From Pegea sp. RAD2-039 (Eukaryota; Chordata; Thaliacea; Salpida; Salpidae): a stretch of DNA of 64,000 bases. The position numbers were made by a program, and so were the translations under genes. Shown here piece after piece: positions 11,637-24,086 of this stretch (position 1 is the first letter of the stretch; every line of letters starts with the position of its first letter). Location: positions 124,001 through 188,000 of the forward strand of contig JAQGEQ010000048.1 in the NCBI GenBank assembly GCA_034620365.1, read 5' to 3'. The notes under the pieces are model-generated. The model was not told the DNA's origin, searched no databases, and saw nothing but the letters and a program-made list of their open reading frames with translations.

Positions 11637-14600
11637 TGAAGTGACTTTTGTTTATTCACAGCAAATGCTACTAATTACTAAATTTAAGATCATACTTTAA
11701 TTTCTGTGTTTCTATTTTTATAGTTGTTTTTGCTTTGATAATCGGGTTGTAGTCTTATCTATTTACTAATAAGAACAAAATTTGTAATTGTTTTTTTTAC
11801 TCAAATACAACTTGAAATACTTTCAACATTAGTTATGGTTGGTGAGTTAATCTAGTTAGTTAAAACATCTTTTTAATTTAAAACAATTGGTAGAAGTATT
11901 CAATTTGCTTTGAGGTTTCAGATCTACTTGTAAATCGTATAAGTTTGTAATTTTTGCTTCTTACTAACTTTTAAATTATTTAATCTTCCTAGTAAGCTAC
12001 ATTTAATTAGTCAACTTCAAAAGATTTTTCATGCTAGCAATTAAAAAGTTCATTTGATTTGGATTTTAATTTTATAAACATCTTTTAAACATCTTCAACT
12101 TTATATTTTTATTTAGCTGCTTTTAATAACCAACTGAAATTATCAAAAAGTTGTTAAATTTATTTATCTGAAGTAATCTTTTTATTGGTTCTATTTCCAA
12201 CTCAGTTCAATGAAAACCCAACTTGATTGTCTTATCGATATCATCATTAAACTAAACAATCTCAACTTAATTAAATTTTGTAATTAATCAAAAAAAATTT
12301 TATCCAATTTAGTTATTATCTAACTAAATATTTGAAATTCTTAAGAAAAATTAATAAATCAAAGAAGCACAACGTAAATTTTTCCTTTTTATTCTAAATC
12401 TATTTTATCTAAACAATTAGAAAATTATTAAACAACGAATACAAATAAGATGATACAATTTGTAAGAACTTAGATAATAGAAACTGTAAAGTCGGTATTT
12501 AACTTTTGATTTTTTAACAATAATAATAATATACATCTTTCCAGCTCAATGCATCTTTGAAGATACTTTCCATTCGGTACTTGGCACTCCTGAACCTGTT
12601 AATGTTTTGATAGAAGAGTCCTTAGATGTTTGAGTGCTGTTTCACAAGATTTTTCCCAGCTTCTCATCATAAGAAAACTCTAAAATTCAAAAAAATAAAA
12701 GTACAGAAAAGTTAAACTATTAGTTCAAAAATGAATGGTTTTACAAATGGATCTTTTTGCTTATCTAATTCTTACGCAAGCTTGTAAATCTTGCTTGAAA
12801 TCTACTTATCCGATTACTCGATAAACGAGTTAAGTTTTAAAAGATCTTCCTTGATAAGTCTTTTTCGACGAGACGTTATTTTTATCTTTAGTTTTTTGAT
12901 AAAAATACAAAGCTCTTATTAATCCTGAAGATAAATGCAGATAAATTTTCATACAGTCAGAAAATAAGATTGAGAAAAATTTAAAGACTCAATCTTAAAC
13001 TCCACTGTTAAGAATAAACTGCGGGTAAGATGCTAGAAAGAGCCACATAAGAATCACAACATTTTTATCTCTTATTCAACTTTTCGTTAATTTATCAAAA
13101 GAAATAAATGGTGCGTTTGACAGAACAAAACATCCAAAGATGTCTTCTTATGACTCAGTTCAAACACATTTTACCTCAACTACAGTCTGATAAGAATGAT
13201 CTAACTCATCTAGTACAGTGATTCAAATCAAATATAGAGATAGTGTTAAACAAGATGGTCTTTCATGATTTGGCAAAAATTCAAAACACGAAAAAAGTTT
13301 TTGAAATGAAAAAACATTCTTTCTAAATTTTATTTATATTGACTTTTCATGAATTTCCGGGCTCCAGTTTTCAAGCCATGATTTTAAAATCGTGAAAGTT
13401 GATGAGTTATAAATGCAGAAAACTTCTTCAATAAACAAGCTTCTACATCTAAATACAATCTCATACAGTTTAACTAAAACACATTTTTTATAAGCTCTGG
13501 ACTTTGTATAAAATATAAATAAGTTTGATCTTCACACCATTGCAAAGTTTATAGGCTCAGATTACATGGTTTGATGTTGTCAGCAAAGATTTCCACGACT
13601 CAGTAAAATGTGATATAATCAGAAATGCTAATAATTAACACGTGACTTATCAGTTTTGTGAAACTTTATAGATTCATAATTTACTCTTTAGCTTTTCCAT
13701 GTAGTGAAAAAAATGGTAAACTTCATACAAAAATTTAAATAGTTTTTCTTTCTAACAATTTTACTTATATGTTTTTGTAATTATTTAATCAAACTTTAAT
13801 AAATTGGTTTTAGACTACACTGCTTCTTTTAAATTAGTCGTCGCATTTCGAGTACATCTTTATAAATGTGAAAAAAAGACTAATTACAAGTTAGAATGTA
13901 ATTTAATGTTTATATATTATGCTTCGACGGCTAATTTTATTTTTGCTAATATTTTTTTTGGAAGATTAACAATTTTCCTCTTATAATCAAATTTTCTGCA
14001 ATAATCTTTCTGACAATGATTTTTTTCATAATTTCTAAATTTAAAAAATAGCATTATTTAAAAAATTATTTTCTTTACATAAAAAAGATATTAGTATAAA
14101 ATATTTTACATATAGTATGTTTAGTACAATAGTTTAAGAGTAAAATACCTTAGTTCATTCAAATTTGAAATATTAATTTTAAAGGTTTTATAAAACTACT
14201 TCAGAAATGAATAGTTTTAGAATTTAATATCAATAATTCAATTATTAAAGGATATGAAATTTAAAAATCAAATCTTCATAAAAAATTTGTTTTGCACTTC
14301 AAAAAATTATCAAAATATCTTTAATTTCATCATGATATCAAACTTGAAAAGCTGGAAACATAAAAATAGGATTTTATATAAGATATTGCCTCGCCAGATT
14401 AGTAATAATTTAATTAAGCACTAAATTTGGTATTTGTTTTTACTGGCTGCTAAAAACTTTTAACATATTTTATCTAGTTGTTGATGTTTAAAAATGGTTG
14501 TGATAATAAAATATTAATAATCTTGCAAATAATTCAAATTAATTATTTATATTATTTATTAGTTTTTTACCTGGATACTTTTTATTTCAATATTCACTTG

Positions 14601-16149
14601 CTTAAACAAGTAAAACGTTTATAGATAATTAGAAATTAAATAAAGCTGTCATAGAATAACAACTAAATAAATCGAAATTATTTTGTTGATAAGCAAAACA
14701 AGTTAACAACAATGTTCCCGAATTCTAAAAAAGAAAAAGGGTCATTTCGCTTAATTAAGCACCTTAGCCTCAAAAATTCTTGGCCAACGACATCAAATTA
14801 GTAATCATAAGGGAGCAAATGAGATGGCTGTATTTACCAAACACAGGAAATTACCTATCAACAGTGCTCTTTATAATAGCTTCATTTAAAATGAACAAAT
14901 ATAAAAGTTTGCTTTAAAATTATTGCAGTATTTTCAACTTATAGAATTTCTTAGCAGTGTAATAAGAATATTTGATCTACTTGCAAATTATATTACTTAA
15001 TAGTTTGATTATCTCCCAAATTAGAAAAACTGCTAAGTCTTAAGCGCAATGATGGAAAAGAAAACTTTACAGTAAAGAAACTACTTTACCATCAATATCT
15101 AAACCTTCAGAATCAAAATTTAGTTTTATTTGAAGTAAAAAACAAACATCTGGTAGACTCATTATCAGTTCTATAAATTGATAAATGTAAATATATAATT
15201 TTTTCATCAGATTTCTACTTTGCTGATTGCTAACGAACTTTAAATTAAATCAATCCTAAGTTTACAGAAATTTTTCCTAAGTTTAACTTTTTAACATATT
15301 TTTCAAATCTTAGTTCATCAAAAACTTATCCAAGCATTATATTCTAAAACTCAGTAACCATTTAGATGTTAGACTAAAAAGCTTTTTATCTTTATTCTTT
15401 AACGCTAAAAGATAGTAAGTGAGTGCTTTTATTATTTTATATAAAACAATATTATAACTCATAATTTAAGGGAACAAAAATAAAAAATATTTTTAAGTGA
15501 GGTGTCAAAACTTTTAAGAAAATTTCTTAAAATTAGTGAAATCTTTAAAATTTAAATTAGTGATTATCTTTAAATGTATAGGAAATAAATCAAAAACCTA
15601 TACCTTCTTTTTTAGTAATTTATTAAAAGCTTTTGTATAAAATAAGCTTAAAGATACAACCTTGTTATAAAGATTTGTGAAATATTTTGTTATCTTTTGT
15701 ATTCATATTATTTGAGATTTTGGTATCAACGCAAAAAACTTTGTTTTTAGGCGATTTATCAAAAGACTTTATCAAAAGATTTATAGCAGTACATGACGTA
15801 AGTGAGTTTATATATGCAAATGATATTAAGCATTGCCTTGTCATTTAGTACAACTTCAAACAGCTCTACACGTTGTAAAAGATCTGTGAACTAACAGCTC
15901 AGATTCTCGTCCACAAAGTCTGAGCTTATAAGTTTCTCTTGTCAATCAGCTACACATTCCTCAAAGTAATATTCAACGGATTTATTATTCAACGAATATC
16001 TTCAGACCGAGACCTTGACACATTACCTTGTCATCTGACTTTAAATAGAACAATTATGTTTCTAAAATCGTTGTAAATTCAATCAACCTTGTCTACCTTA
16101 TTATAAAGACCTTTAATTCTAATGATTCCTACTTCTTTATCAATTTCTT

Positions 16150-16510
16150 CAAATTGTACGTACACCCAATATCGGTACATGAATGTCATATGAAATTGGT
16201 GATATCAAAAAAATCGAATCTGTTCAGGCAACATTTACGAGATTGATATGCAGGAAACCTAATATTAAATACTATAATTATAAACATCGTGTTAGCTTCT
16301 TAAATTTAGGCACTTTGGAAATTTGACGGACTAAATACGACTTAATTCTTATTAATTAATAAAATTATTTATTTAATTATTAATTTTATGCTTTCTTTTC
16401 CATTTGTCTTTCCCTCAAGTTATATCAACTCAGACAACGCATATTATATTTTAATAACTCCATATCACCTGGTACATTAATCTGAGCAAATTTTTGAACA
16501 ATTAAGAAAT
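16150..16510 (+). mobile_element. Decayed non-LTR retrotransposon (LINE) fragment, C-terminal reverse-transcriptase end
   Basis: From about 16192 one frame reads EIGDIKKIESVQATFTRLIC, then KHRVSFLNLGTLEI, a stop, and RTKYDLILIN. This is the characteristic segment after the reverse-transcriptase domain of CR1/L2/Jockey-type LINEs (DI.KIE.VQ..FT, YKHRL..L.L.SLE.RR..DLI). In-frame stops show it is dead. The following stretch (about 16418-16505) is similar to 50562-50655 in a THOC3 intron, so both belong to one family. Confidence 0.72.
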
Positions 16511-17084
16511 TAACTAATTAATGTAATAATCTGTTTTTAAAATTGGTGTTTTCAATTAGGAATGAAACAATAAAAAGTCCCGAAGCTGAAAAAGTTTCTG
16601 TGGTCAAGTTTATTGTTAAGCTTATTTTCAGTTTTTAAATGAATTCCTTTTAAGATAGATAATTAACAAGTTATCATTATTAAACGCTTAAAAATCTTGC
16701 TTTTAATCTGTGTGTTCACATTTGCATGGCTTCTCGTTAAATGTACAAGTATTAAAAGTATAGCTGAATAGATTGTTGTTTTCAAATAGTATACTAACAG
16801 TTTAGAAATTTCATTAACACATATGTTTTCACGTTACTTCAGTTGTGTTTTTATATGATTTATTTGCAGTTATGTTTTTTTAAGCTTTTATTACAAACGA
16901 ACATGTTGATTTAATATTATTATAATAAATTTCACAACAAATTCAATGTTTATACTACTAAATTATGTTGAACTTTAAGTACAATCAAAACACATCATAA
17001 ACTCAACACTTTAGCAAAAAGTCTTAGAATTAGGCTTCTATTTATTATTTATAAAACTTTTTCATATCATGCTTTAGATTAAAC

Positions 17085-17201
17085 ATGAATCATACAAAAT
17101 GTCTTGATTTAAAGCATAAAGATGCTTTTAAACAATTCAAAGATGATATTTGCTCAAAAATGGTTGGACCACATAATGTCTTCATCATTATGGGAGCTTC
17201 A
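17085..17201 (+). other. G6PD alternative first coding exon 1A
   Basis: Encodes 39 residues ending [11 protein letters not shown] before donor gtatgt, phase 0. The end matches the conserved FIIMGAS of animal G6PD, so this is probably the canonical N-terminus. An in-frame AUG opens it. Confidence 0.8.
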
Positions 17202-20200
17202 GTATGTTTTATATTACATATTTATAATATAAACATAGATCATAAAACCATGAATTTGTGTTGTGATTAATCATAAAAATTAAAGCATAATTTCTGTAGA
17301 AAATAAGAAATTATAAATTAATTAAGAAGTAAGTTATAAAATTATAACTTTTTTATTTATTATTATACTACAATTAAAAGTATGTAAAACTTATGTTATC
17401 ATATAACATGATATTGATTTCAAAATGTAATATTGATAGATTTTATAAATTTTTTTAAATCTAGCAGTTTATAATGTATTAATTTTTTAACTTAAACAAT
17501 ATTTGTTTTTCTTTGAACAAAGTTTTCATGAATATGATCATAACTTTTCTATATCTAAAAAGTAGCGAATCATATATATTTCATTTACATCAAAGAAACT
17601 TATCCATGTTTCATTGTAATGATTATATTAATCAACATCAGTCATTCTAAGACATCATAAAGTAGTTCACTTCCGTATAATGTAAAGCATGAATGTTTTT
17701 GGTTTAGTTTCAGTTGATTTATTTTTCTAAATTACACAAAATTTTAGTTCTTTGCTAACCATTGATTGTTCACCTTATTGTTGCTTGTAGCATGCTACAT
17801 GTTGTTGCACATCACTGTTTTATTCTTTGAATTTTTCATTAATACTGAATATAAGTTAAAAAAAGTATGCTTTACTTATAGGTACTTAAGCCACCTTATG
17901 TAATTATGACTTTATTAAACTGTTTATATTTTATTTTTACAAATCTTATATTTTTTCATCAATACTATCTAATTAATTTATTAAAAATTTTAACATTATG
18001 TTTGAAAATTTAAAATAATTTTTGAATTTGTTTTTCATAATATTTTGATTAATAATATGATTGTTATTGTATATAAGTATTAAGATTATAAAATCCTAAA
18101 CTATAGTTGTGACAAAGTTCAATTAGACCTTAAATATTATAATATTATTTACTGATAGATTATAAGTAGCTAGTACTAGTGAGGTTATAGTTAGTCATGT
18201 TAAAAGTTTCAAAATCAGAAGAGGTTAGTTTAAAAAGAAATATTGAAGAAAATAAAAGAATGTTCTTGGATCAAAGTTTAGTTGAAAATAATTTAAATTT
18301 AGAAACAAAAGATTTATCAATTGTGATGGTGTTATTTGGAGCTTCGGTATAAATTACTTTATATTTTGTATTTGATTATTTTGTCTTATTATTCATTGAT
18401 TTCTCTATTTGTAGGGCGATCTTGCAAAGAAAAAAATTATTCCTACTTTGTGGTAAGTTTAATTAAACTTTTTTGGAAATTTTATGAAGAATTTTTAATG
18501 TTTTGTGAAATTTTTTGCTTAAAATCATCTAATTTCAACTTAAATAGATTTCTAGAATTTTGCTTTATGCTTACTTCTATTTCTTAAACATTTGTTGGGA
18601 AAATACATTTGTGAATTCTGTTTTTTGAATGAAGGTGGCTTTATAAAGATGGTTTGTTGCCTAAGAACATTCATTTTGTTGGATATGCTAGATCTTCATT
18701 AACTGTCAACAAAATTCAAGATAATGTGTCACCTTACATGAAGGTAGTAATTTCATGATCAAATCTTCAAAACTATTCTCGTCTAGTTGAATCAAATACA
18801 CGCTTAGATATATATTTCAGTTATTTTTTCGTCTGGTTTATTTAATTGATTTTTAATTACTGTTAGACTTATTATATATTAGTAAATAACCAACAATTTT
18901 TACATTTTATCATTTAAAGATTAAGGAAAATGAAAAGAGTCTGGCTGATCAATTTTTCAAGTGTATGTCTTATGTGCAAGGCTCTTATACTGATAGCAAA
19001 CATTTTGAAAATCTTGACAAATCTATCAGGAAACTGCCAGTAGGCGATAAAGCGAACAGAGTCTTCTATCTTGCTTTACCACCAACAGTTTTTACAAGTG
19101 TCACTAAAAATATTTATGACAAATGCATGAGTCACAGGTGCTTAAAATTTCAACAAGAATTGACTCATAAAAATAGAATCTAATTTCTAAATTGTAATTT
19201 TGTTTTCTAAATCGAAACATTTATGATTTAGAATTGAAATATACTAAACTGTGATGTTTCTACAGTGGTTGGGGTCGCATAATTGTTGAAAAACCTTTCG
19301 GACGTGATTATAATTCAAGTGAGCTTCTATCTAAGCATCTTTCATCTCTGTTCCGAGAAGATCAACTCTATCGGATTGATCATTACCTCGGCAAAGAGAT
19401 GGTTCAAAATCTTCTAGTTTTGAGGTACTTTCAGTAAACCCAACTTCTTCTTACTTACATATTTTCATTGAAGGTTTGCAAATCGAATGTTTGGTCCGAT
19501 TTGGAACCGTGACAACATTGCCAGTGTCTTGATTACTTTCAAAGAACCATTTGGAACTGCTGGAAGAGGAGGTTATTTCGACTCATTTGGTATTATCAGG
19601 TCTGTTCTGAATTTTTTGATCAACTTTTAATTCATAAGTTGTTAGCTTCTGATATTTAAAAGTTGTGTTTATTATAAAATTATAAATTTATTTTCAATTT
19701 AGAATTATTTCTCTAAATTTGTTTGTAGTCTTCGAAACTAGTTTGTTATTTTTGTGATAAAATTTACCATGCTTCCAAAAATAGATAAATAAATATGATA
19801 ATGTTGAATAGAGATGTTATGCAAAATCATTTGTTCCAAGTTCTATGTCTTACTGCTATGGAAAAGCCAGCTAGCAAAAGTGCAGATGACATTCGTGATG
19901 AAAAAGTTAGTTTCTTGAAATTATTTCAAAGCAAAACAAATATTTTATCTCAAATCTTTTGAATGGAAAATAAATAATTCAATAAAAAATGCTGAATCAT
20001 TACCTTGAGTGTTGTTTAGAACCGTAGCAACTAGAAATCGATTAGTAAACAACGAACGACTGTTTATCGTCTGAAAATTAATTCCTGAAACTCGCATAAG
20101 TAAACTGAAGCTATGTAAAGAAGCTTTCTACTTATACACACAACCAAATCAATTCCTTGTATACACAACCAACTTCATATCATCACTTTCAAAAACATCT

Positions 20201-21196
20201 TTTAAAACAAATTCTTATTTCTATGAGATCAGGTGAAAGTATTAAAATGTATCCGAGAGTTGGCATTTGAAGACATACTTCTTGGTCAGTATGTGGGGAA
20301 TAAAGAAGGCAAAGGGGACGCTAAACTTGGTTACCTTGACGACGAGACAGTCCCCAAAGATTCCACCACCCCTACTTTTGCTATAGCTCGATTCAATATC
20401 TGTAACGAACGCTGGGATGGAGTTCCCTTTATTTTGAAGTGTGGAAAAGGTTGGTTTTGTTGACTGAGTAAATTGATTTATTGAAAACCTTCAAAAATAT
20501 TCAACTAGTTTTGTTGGTTTATCATTTCATCAACTTTTACTTTTCTCAATCTTAATCAAATTGAATTTGTAGCTCTAAACGAGCGTAAAGCGGAAATTCG
20601 CGTTCAGTTTCGCGATGTGCCTGGAAACATTTTCAGCGAAGGTTCAGTGAAGCGTAACGAACTGGTAATCCGTGTCCAACCAAATGAAGCTGTGTACTTC
20701 AAGATGATGACTAAATCACCTGGAATGGGTTATGAACCTGAAGAAACAGAGATGGATTTGACATACAAGACCCGTTATAAGGTACCCTATTTTTCAACTA
20801 ATCAATCCACATCAATAAAATTGTTGATAGAACGTGAAGATGCCTGATGCATATGAAAGATTGATCCTGGATGTCTTTACCGGATCTCAATTGAACTTTG
20901 TTCGAAGGTCTTTGCGTCCACTCCTTCACATCACTTGTTGACATCTTAATTTATTTCAGCGATGAACTATCTGAAGCTTGGAGAATTTTTACTCCTGTGC
21001 TACATCATATAGAAAAAGAAAAACCGAAACCAATACCATACACATACGGAACGTTAGTTGCTTCCTTTATTATTCATCAACAGATAAATAATTGTTCAAT
21101 TTGTTTAGTCGTGGTCCATCTGAAGCCGATGAATTTGTCAAAAAGTTTGGTTTTCAATATTCAGGAACTTATAAATGGACAAATCCTCATCTTTAA
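17085..21196 (+). CDS. G6PD: Glucose-6-phosphate 1-dehydrogenase
   Basis: Oxidises glucose-6-phosphate with NADP+, the first step of the cytosolic pentose phosphate pathway. Exons: alternative first exons 1A 17085-17201 or 1B 18197-18346, then 18415-18452, 18635-18743, 18920-19137, 19266-19424, 19474-19599, 19812-19905, 20233-20449, 20573-20781, 20831-20907, 20960-21052 and 21109-21196. The product is 514 residues with 1A and 525 with 1B; human G6PD has 515. Visible motifs: NADP-binding GASGDLAKKK (split between first exon and exon 2), [26 protein letters not shown], the active-site [41 protein letters not shown] and the C-terminal [11 protein letters not shown]. All junctions keep frame. Convergent with the connexin gene. 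Confidence 0.97.
17202..18196 (+). other. Intron between G6PD exons 1A and 1B; likely second promoter
   Basis: Roughly 1 kb of AT-rich DNA. If exon 1B is used as a first exon, its promoter must lie here. No clear TATA or initiator can be singled out in such AT-rich DNA. Confidence 0.4.
18197..18346 (+). other. G6PD alternative first coding exon 1B
   Basis: Encodes 50 residues starting [14 protein letters not shown] and ending [11 protein letters not shown] before donor gtataa, also phase 0. It lies 995 bp downstream of exon 1A and only 68 bp before exon 2. Because both 1A and 1B end in the GAS half of the NADP fingerprint, only one can be used per transcript. The rest of its N-terminus is charged and unlike 1A. 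Confidence 0.75.
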
Positions 21197-22015
21197 GTTG
21201 GCATCTTCTGCTTTTTTAATTGATTGATTTGTTTATATTGATCCCTACAAACTTGATTCGTTTACACAACTGATTTTACAGCTTTTATTCATGTAATAGA
21301 TGAAACTAGTAGCTGCTGAAATCACCTCTGAGACATTTTGTTGATATTTAAATACAGATTCTTTTATATCTGAAATTTTTCTTTCAACTCTAATCAACTA
21401 ATTTACTTTAAATTTTTCTTATCGTTTAGTTTCAAAAACACCAAAAATATTTTCAAAATTTTATTAAGGTCAGATTTAGAAATTTGTAGAATTGTAGTAC
21501 TTCAATTTGAACATTTTTATCAGAATTTGTAGTTTTTATTTTTGTTAAGTGAAAATTTCCACTACAAAGCAAATTACCTTAATGGTATCGTGTTTGCTTT
21601 TCGAAAATACAGAATTATTAGTCAAGTAAATGTTGTGATAATTTTGTTTTGCAAATATTTTAATCAACAATTTTGTTTGATTGATGAAACAAATCAAGTT
21701 TGTCTGAAGTATCTGCTAGCTTATGTTTAACAATTAAAAGTAATATAATAAGTTTGCAACAAAATATTTATCTGAAAAAACATCAATCAGTTTTAATTGT
21801 TAGGAAACTAACTCTCACTTTTTATTCGAAAAAATGTAGTTTTGTACGAAATGTGTTGATGAGAATATTTTGATAGTCAACTTTATGATTTATAAATAAT
21901 TTAGATGAAAGCAAGAAAGTGTAGAAAGGTTTATTTTAGAAATCTTTTACTTCTCTTAATTAAAAGATGAGAATAATAGAGTGGTTAGACACTTATCTAA
22001 AATATAGAAAACAAT
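21197..22015. other. Convergent intergenic region of G6PD and connexin
   Basis: Holds the 3' flanks of both genes. No further gene supported; the 62-codon plus-strand frame at 21542-21730 has no family resemblance. Confidence 0.55.
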
Positions 22016-24086
22016 TTATCTTTTTCTGGTAAATAATTGTATAATTCTAGGTACAATGATGTAAAATATTTCCAGAATAGAAATAAGAGCGCAAATAATA
22101 CTCAAAATGTTCAAGTAGCGACAAAAAAACGTTTTTTCCTGAAATGAGAAATAATTACATGAAGTACATTTATGTAAATTTAAAGTAGTTAGAATGTATA
22201 TTACTTTTAATAATAGTAATTGTTTATTTATTTGCAAAATCATTAGTTTTATAATTCCTAAAATCTTACTATCTCTATTAAACAAGTCTTACCCATGGTT
22301 TGGATGTATAACATGGAAGAAAACTTTCATTAGTATCACCCCAAAAATGTTGGGAACATACAATGTTTAGTGGTTCAAAATCACTTTTTCCGCATTTAAA
22401 CTGCTCAGGAACCGTACACCACAAATAATCTTTCATTGTTGCATGGTTTGTGGGAAAGTTGTTCTTCAGAAGTTTCAATTTTTATAAAACTTAATTACCA
22501 AATAGAATAAGAAATAATTATTAAAAAAAATTATCTACGAGTCATGTAAATTATTCTTTTTAAGTTTGATAGAAATAAATTATTTTTACTTCAATATTAA
22601 AGAATATTTTTCCAAAGAAAGCAGTTAGTATTTCTATTGATGCTTGAAAGATCAAACAAACCACGTATGCTCTCCTAATCTTAAATGACTTCACTAACTG
22701 AAAATAGAAGTAGATTAATATGTGATCGTTTCTTTCTTTCAGTATTCTTAGTTTTAATAAATAGTTTTATTGATCAAATACTAAATTTCAATGCAGTGTG
22801 TTTTAAATGTTTACTTTTACTCCAGTTTGTAGTTTTTTAATTCGAAAAGATCCTAATTTTTCTTTCTTCTTTTGAAGATTAGATTCCTTTTCATAGTACA
22901 ATTGCATTTTCTGAAAACAATTTATTGTTAGTTTATAATAAAATTATTCGTAAACATGAAACACCTATACGATTAATTCACAATTTGACTTTCTAAGTAG
23001 TACAACTAATCATTAGTGTAAATCAATAAGGTATTGTTAGAAATTAATTTAGAAGAAGAAGAATTATACAATACCTTAAATTCATTATTAAGTTCAAATA
23101 AGACAAGGTCGTCTTTTAAAGGTTCTAGTTCTAACTCGAGGCGTCCGACTTCAAGAGCATTATTGGTTATAAAAGTACAATATAAATGAAAAAATATTAA
23201 AGGAAGTGCTACTGCCATTAGCTGTAAAAATGTATTTCAATTAATTACTTAAATTCGGTTCTTATCTTTATGAAATTTAACTCTTTAAATGATTCAGTTA
23301 AACTGTCATAATTTCAAATTAAATTTGAATAAACCTTTTATAAGGTTAATATGAATTATAAAGTTATTGTAACACAACTATTATTTTGATAATATTTTTT
23401 AACTAATACTATTTTTATTGTGATAAGTAAGCTTGTTGCTGTAACCTGGAAAGTCCAAAATCTATACTGAGAAACTTTCACAAACTCGTTGTAACATACT
23501 CTTTTACAGGGAGTTACATCTGTCTGGCAATGGAACCCTGAATGTTCATCCGAATAAACTAATAGAAATTTAGTTTGTTAAAATTGATGCTTTCCTAATA
23601 AGCTTCAATTACACAGTAATGTTTTCAGTAAGTTGAACTTTACTATAAGCCTTAAAAGTTAAGACATAAAAAAGTTAAGTAAGACATAAAACTAAAACAC
23701 TGTTTGTCTAAATACTTGTTATTTTTAACCATATTAACGAGTCATCTATCAGAAGAAAGTTCAAAGTTGCTCTATTGAAAATAAACTTTAGAGAATTTTA
23801 ATTTCTTACCTGAAGAGCATAATGATACAACAACAGTCATACGTAGAATGAAAAACACCACATACCATATCTTCCCCAAAAAAGTTGTGTAGTGGATCAC
23901 CTACGTAACAATAAAAAATCTGAAATATTATTTTGCAGTTTTTTAAATGATTAGTACTTGGTACATAAGTAAAACAAAACTTTTTAATTTGAAATAAAAA
24001 GAAACAAACAAGTTATAGTTTAGAGTGTTAACAAAATCAAACTAATATACCTGATCAGCAAAAGTTTTAAGTATGTTCAAAACCAT
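22016..24086 (-). CDS. Connexin (gap junction protein)
   Basis: Four-pass membrane protein forming gap-junction channels. Eight exons: 24051-24086, 23810-23900, 23446-23558, 23075-23221, 22821-22910, 22590-22697, 22293-22463 and 22016-22138. Together they give 292 residues with every junction in frame. The N-terminal helix (MVLNILKTFADQ) leads to TM1 with TFLGKIWYVVFFILRM, matching the connexin GGKVWLSVLFIFR. The first loop reads SDEHSGFHCQTDVTPCKRVC, the connexin C-x6-C-x3-C spacing, then RFWTFQ. TM2 is LMAVALPLIFFHLYCTF, the cytoplasmic loop is charged, and TM3 contains IRRAYVVCLIFQASIEI. The second loop ends CYTSKPWEKTFF (connexin CFLSRPTEKTIF), and TM4 follows. The tail after TM4 is only about a dozen residues (RIIQLFTRKR). 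Odd: the second loop has four cysteines with wide spacing. The exon-7 acceptor (at 22464) has a weak pyrimidine tract. Confidence 0.92.

Larger units (their letters stand above)
11378..17084. other. Intergenic region between CPZ-like gene and G6PD
   Basis: This is the shared upstream region of divergent CPZ (minus) and G6PD (plus). The 11380-11500 part is richer in GC and holds an inverted CCAAT box (gattggtca near 11481), consistent with the CPZ promoter. A triple 11-bp repeat lies at about 11611-11636. A decayed LINE occupies about 16150-16510. A 37-codon open frame at 13108-13221 has no recognisable family. The rest looks like non-coding AT-rich DNA. Confidence 0.55.

Noticed and set aside
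13804-13986. 60-codon plus-strand frame
   Set aside because: F/I/L/Y-rich translation of AT-rich DNA with no splice or family support.
20898-21227. 109-codon plus-strand frame at the end of G6PD
   Set aside because: It reads across two introns; the G6PD exons 20960-21052 and 21109-21196 explain the region.
22016-24086. Initial idea that this gene is a BK-channel beta or TipE-like subunit
   Set aside because: Individual exons looked like a small cysteine-rich membrane protein, but the joined exons show the connexin first-loop and TM3/TM4 signatures.
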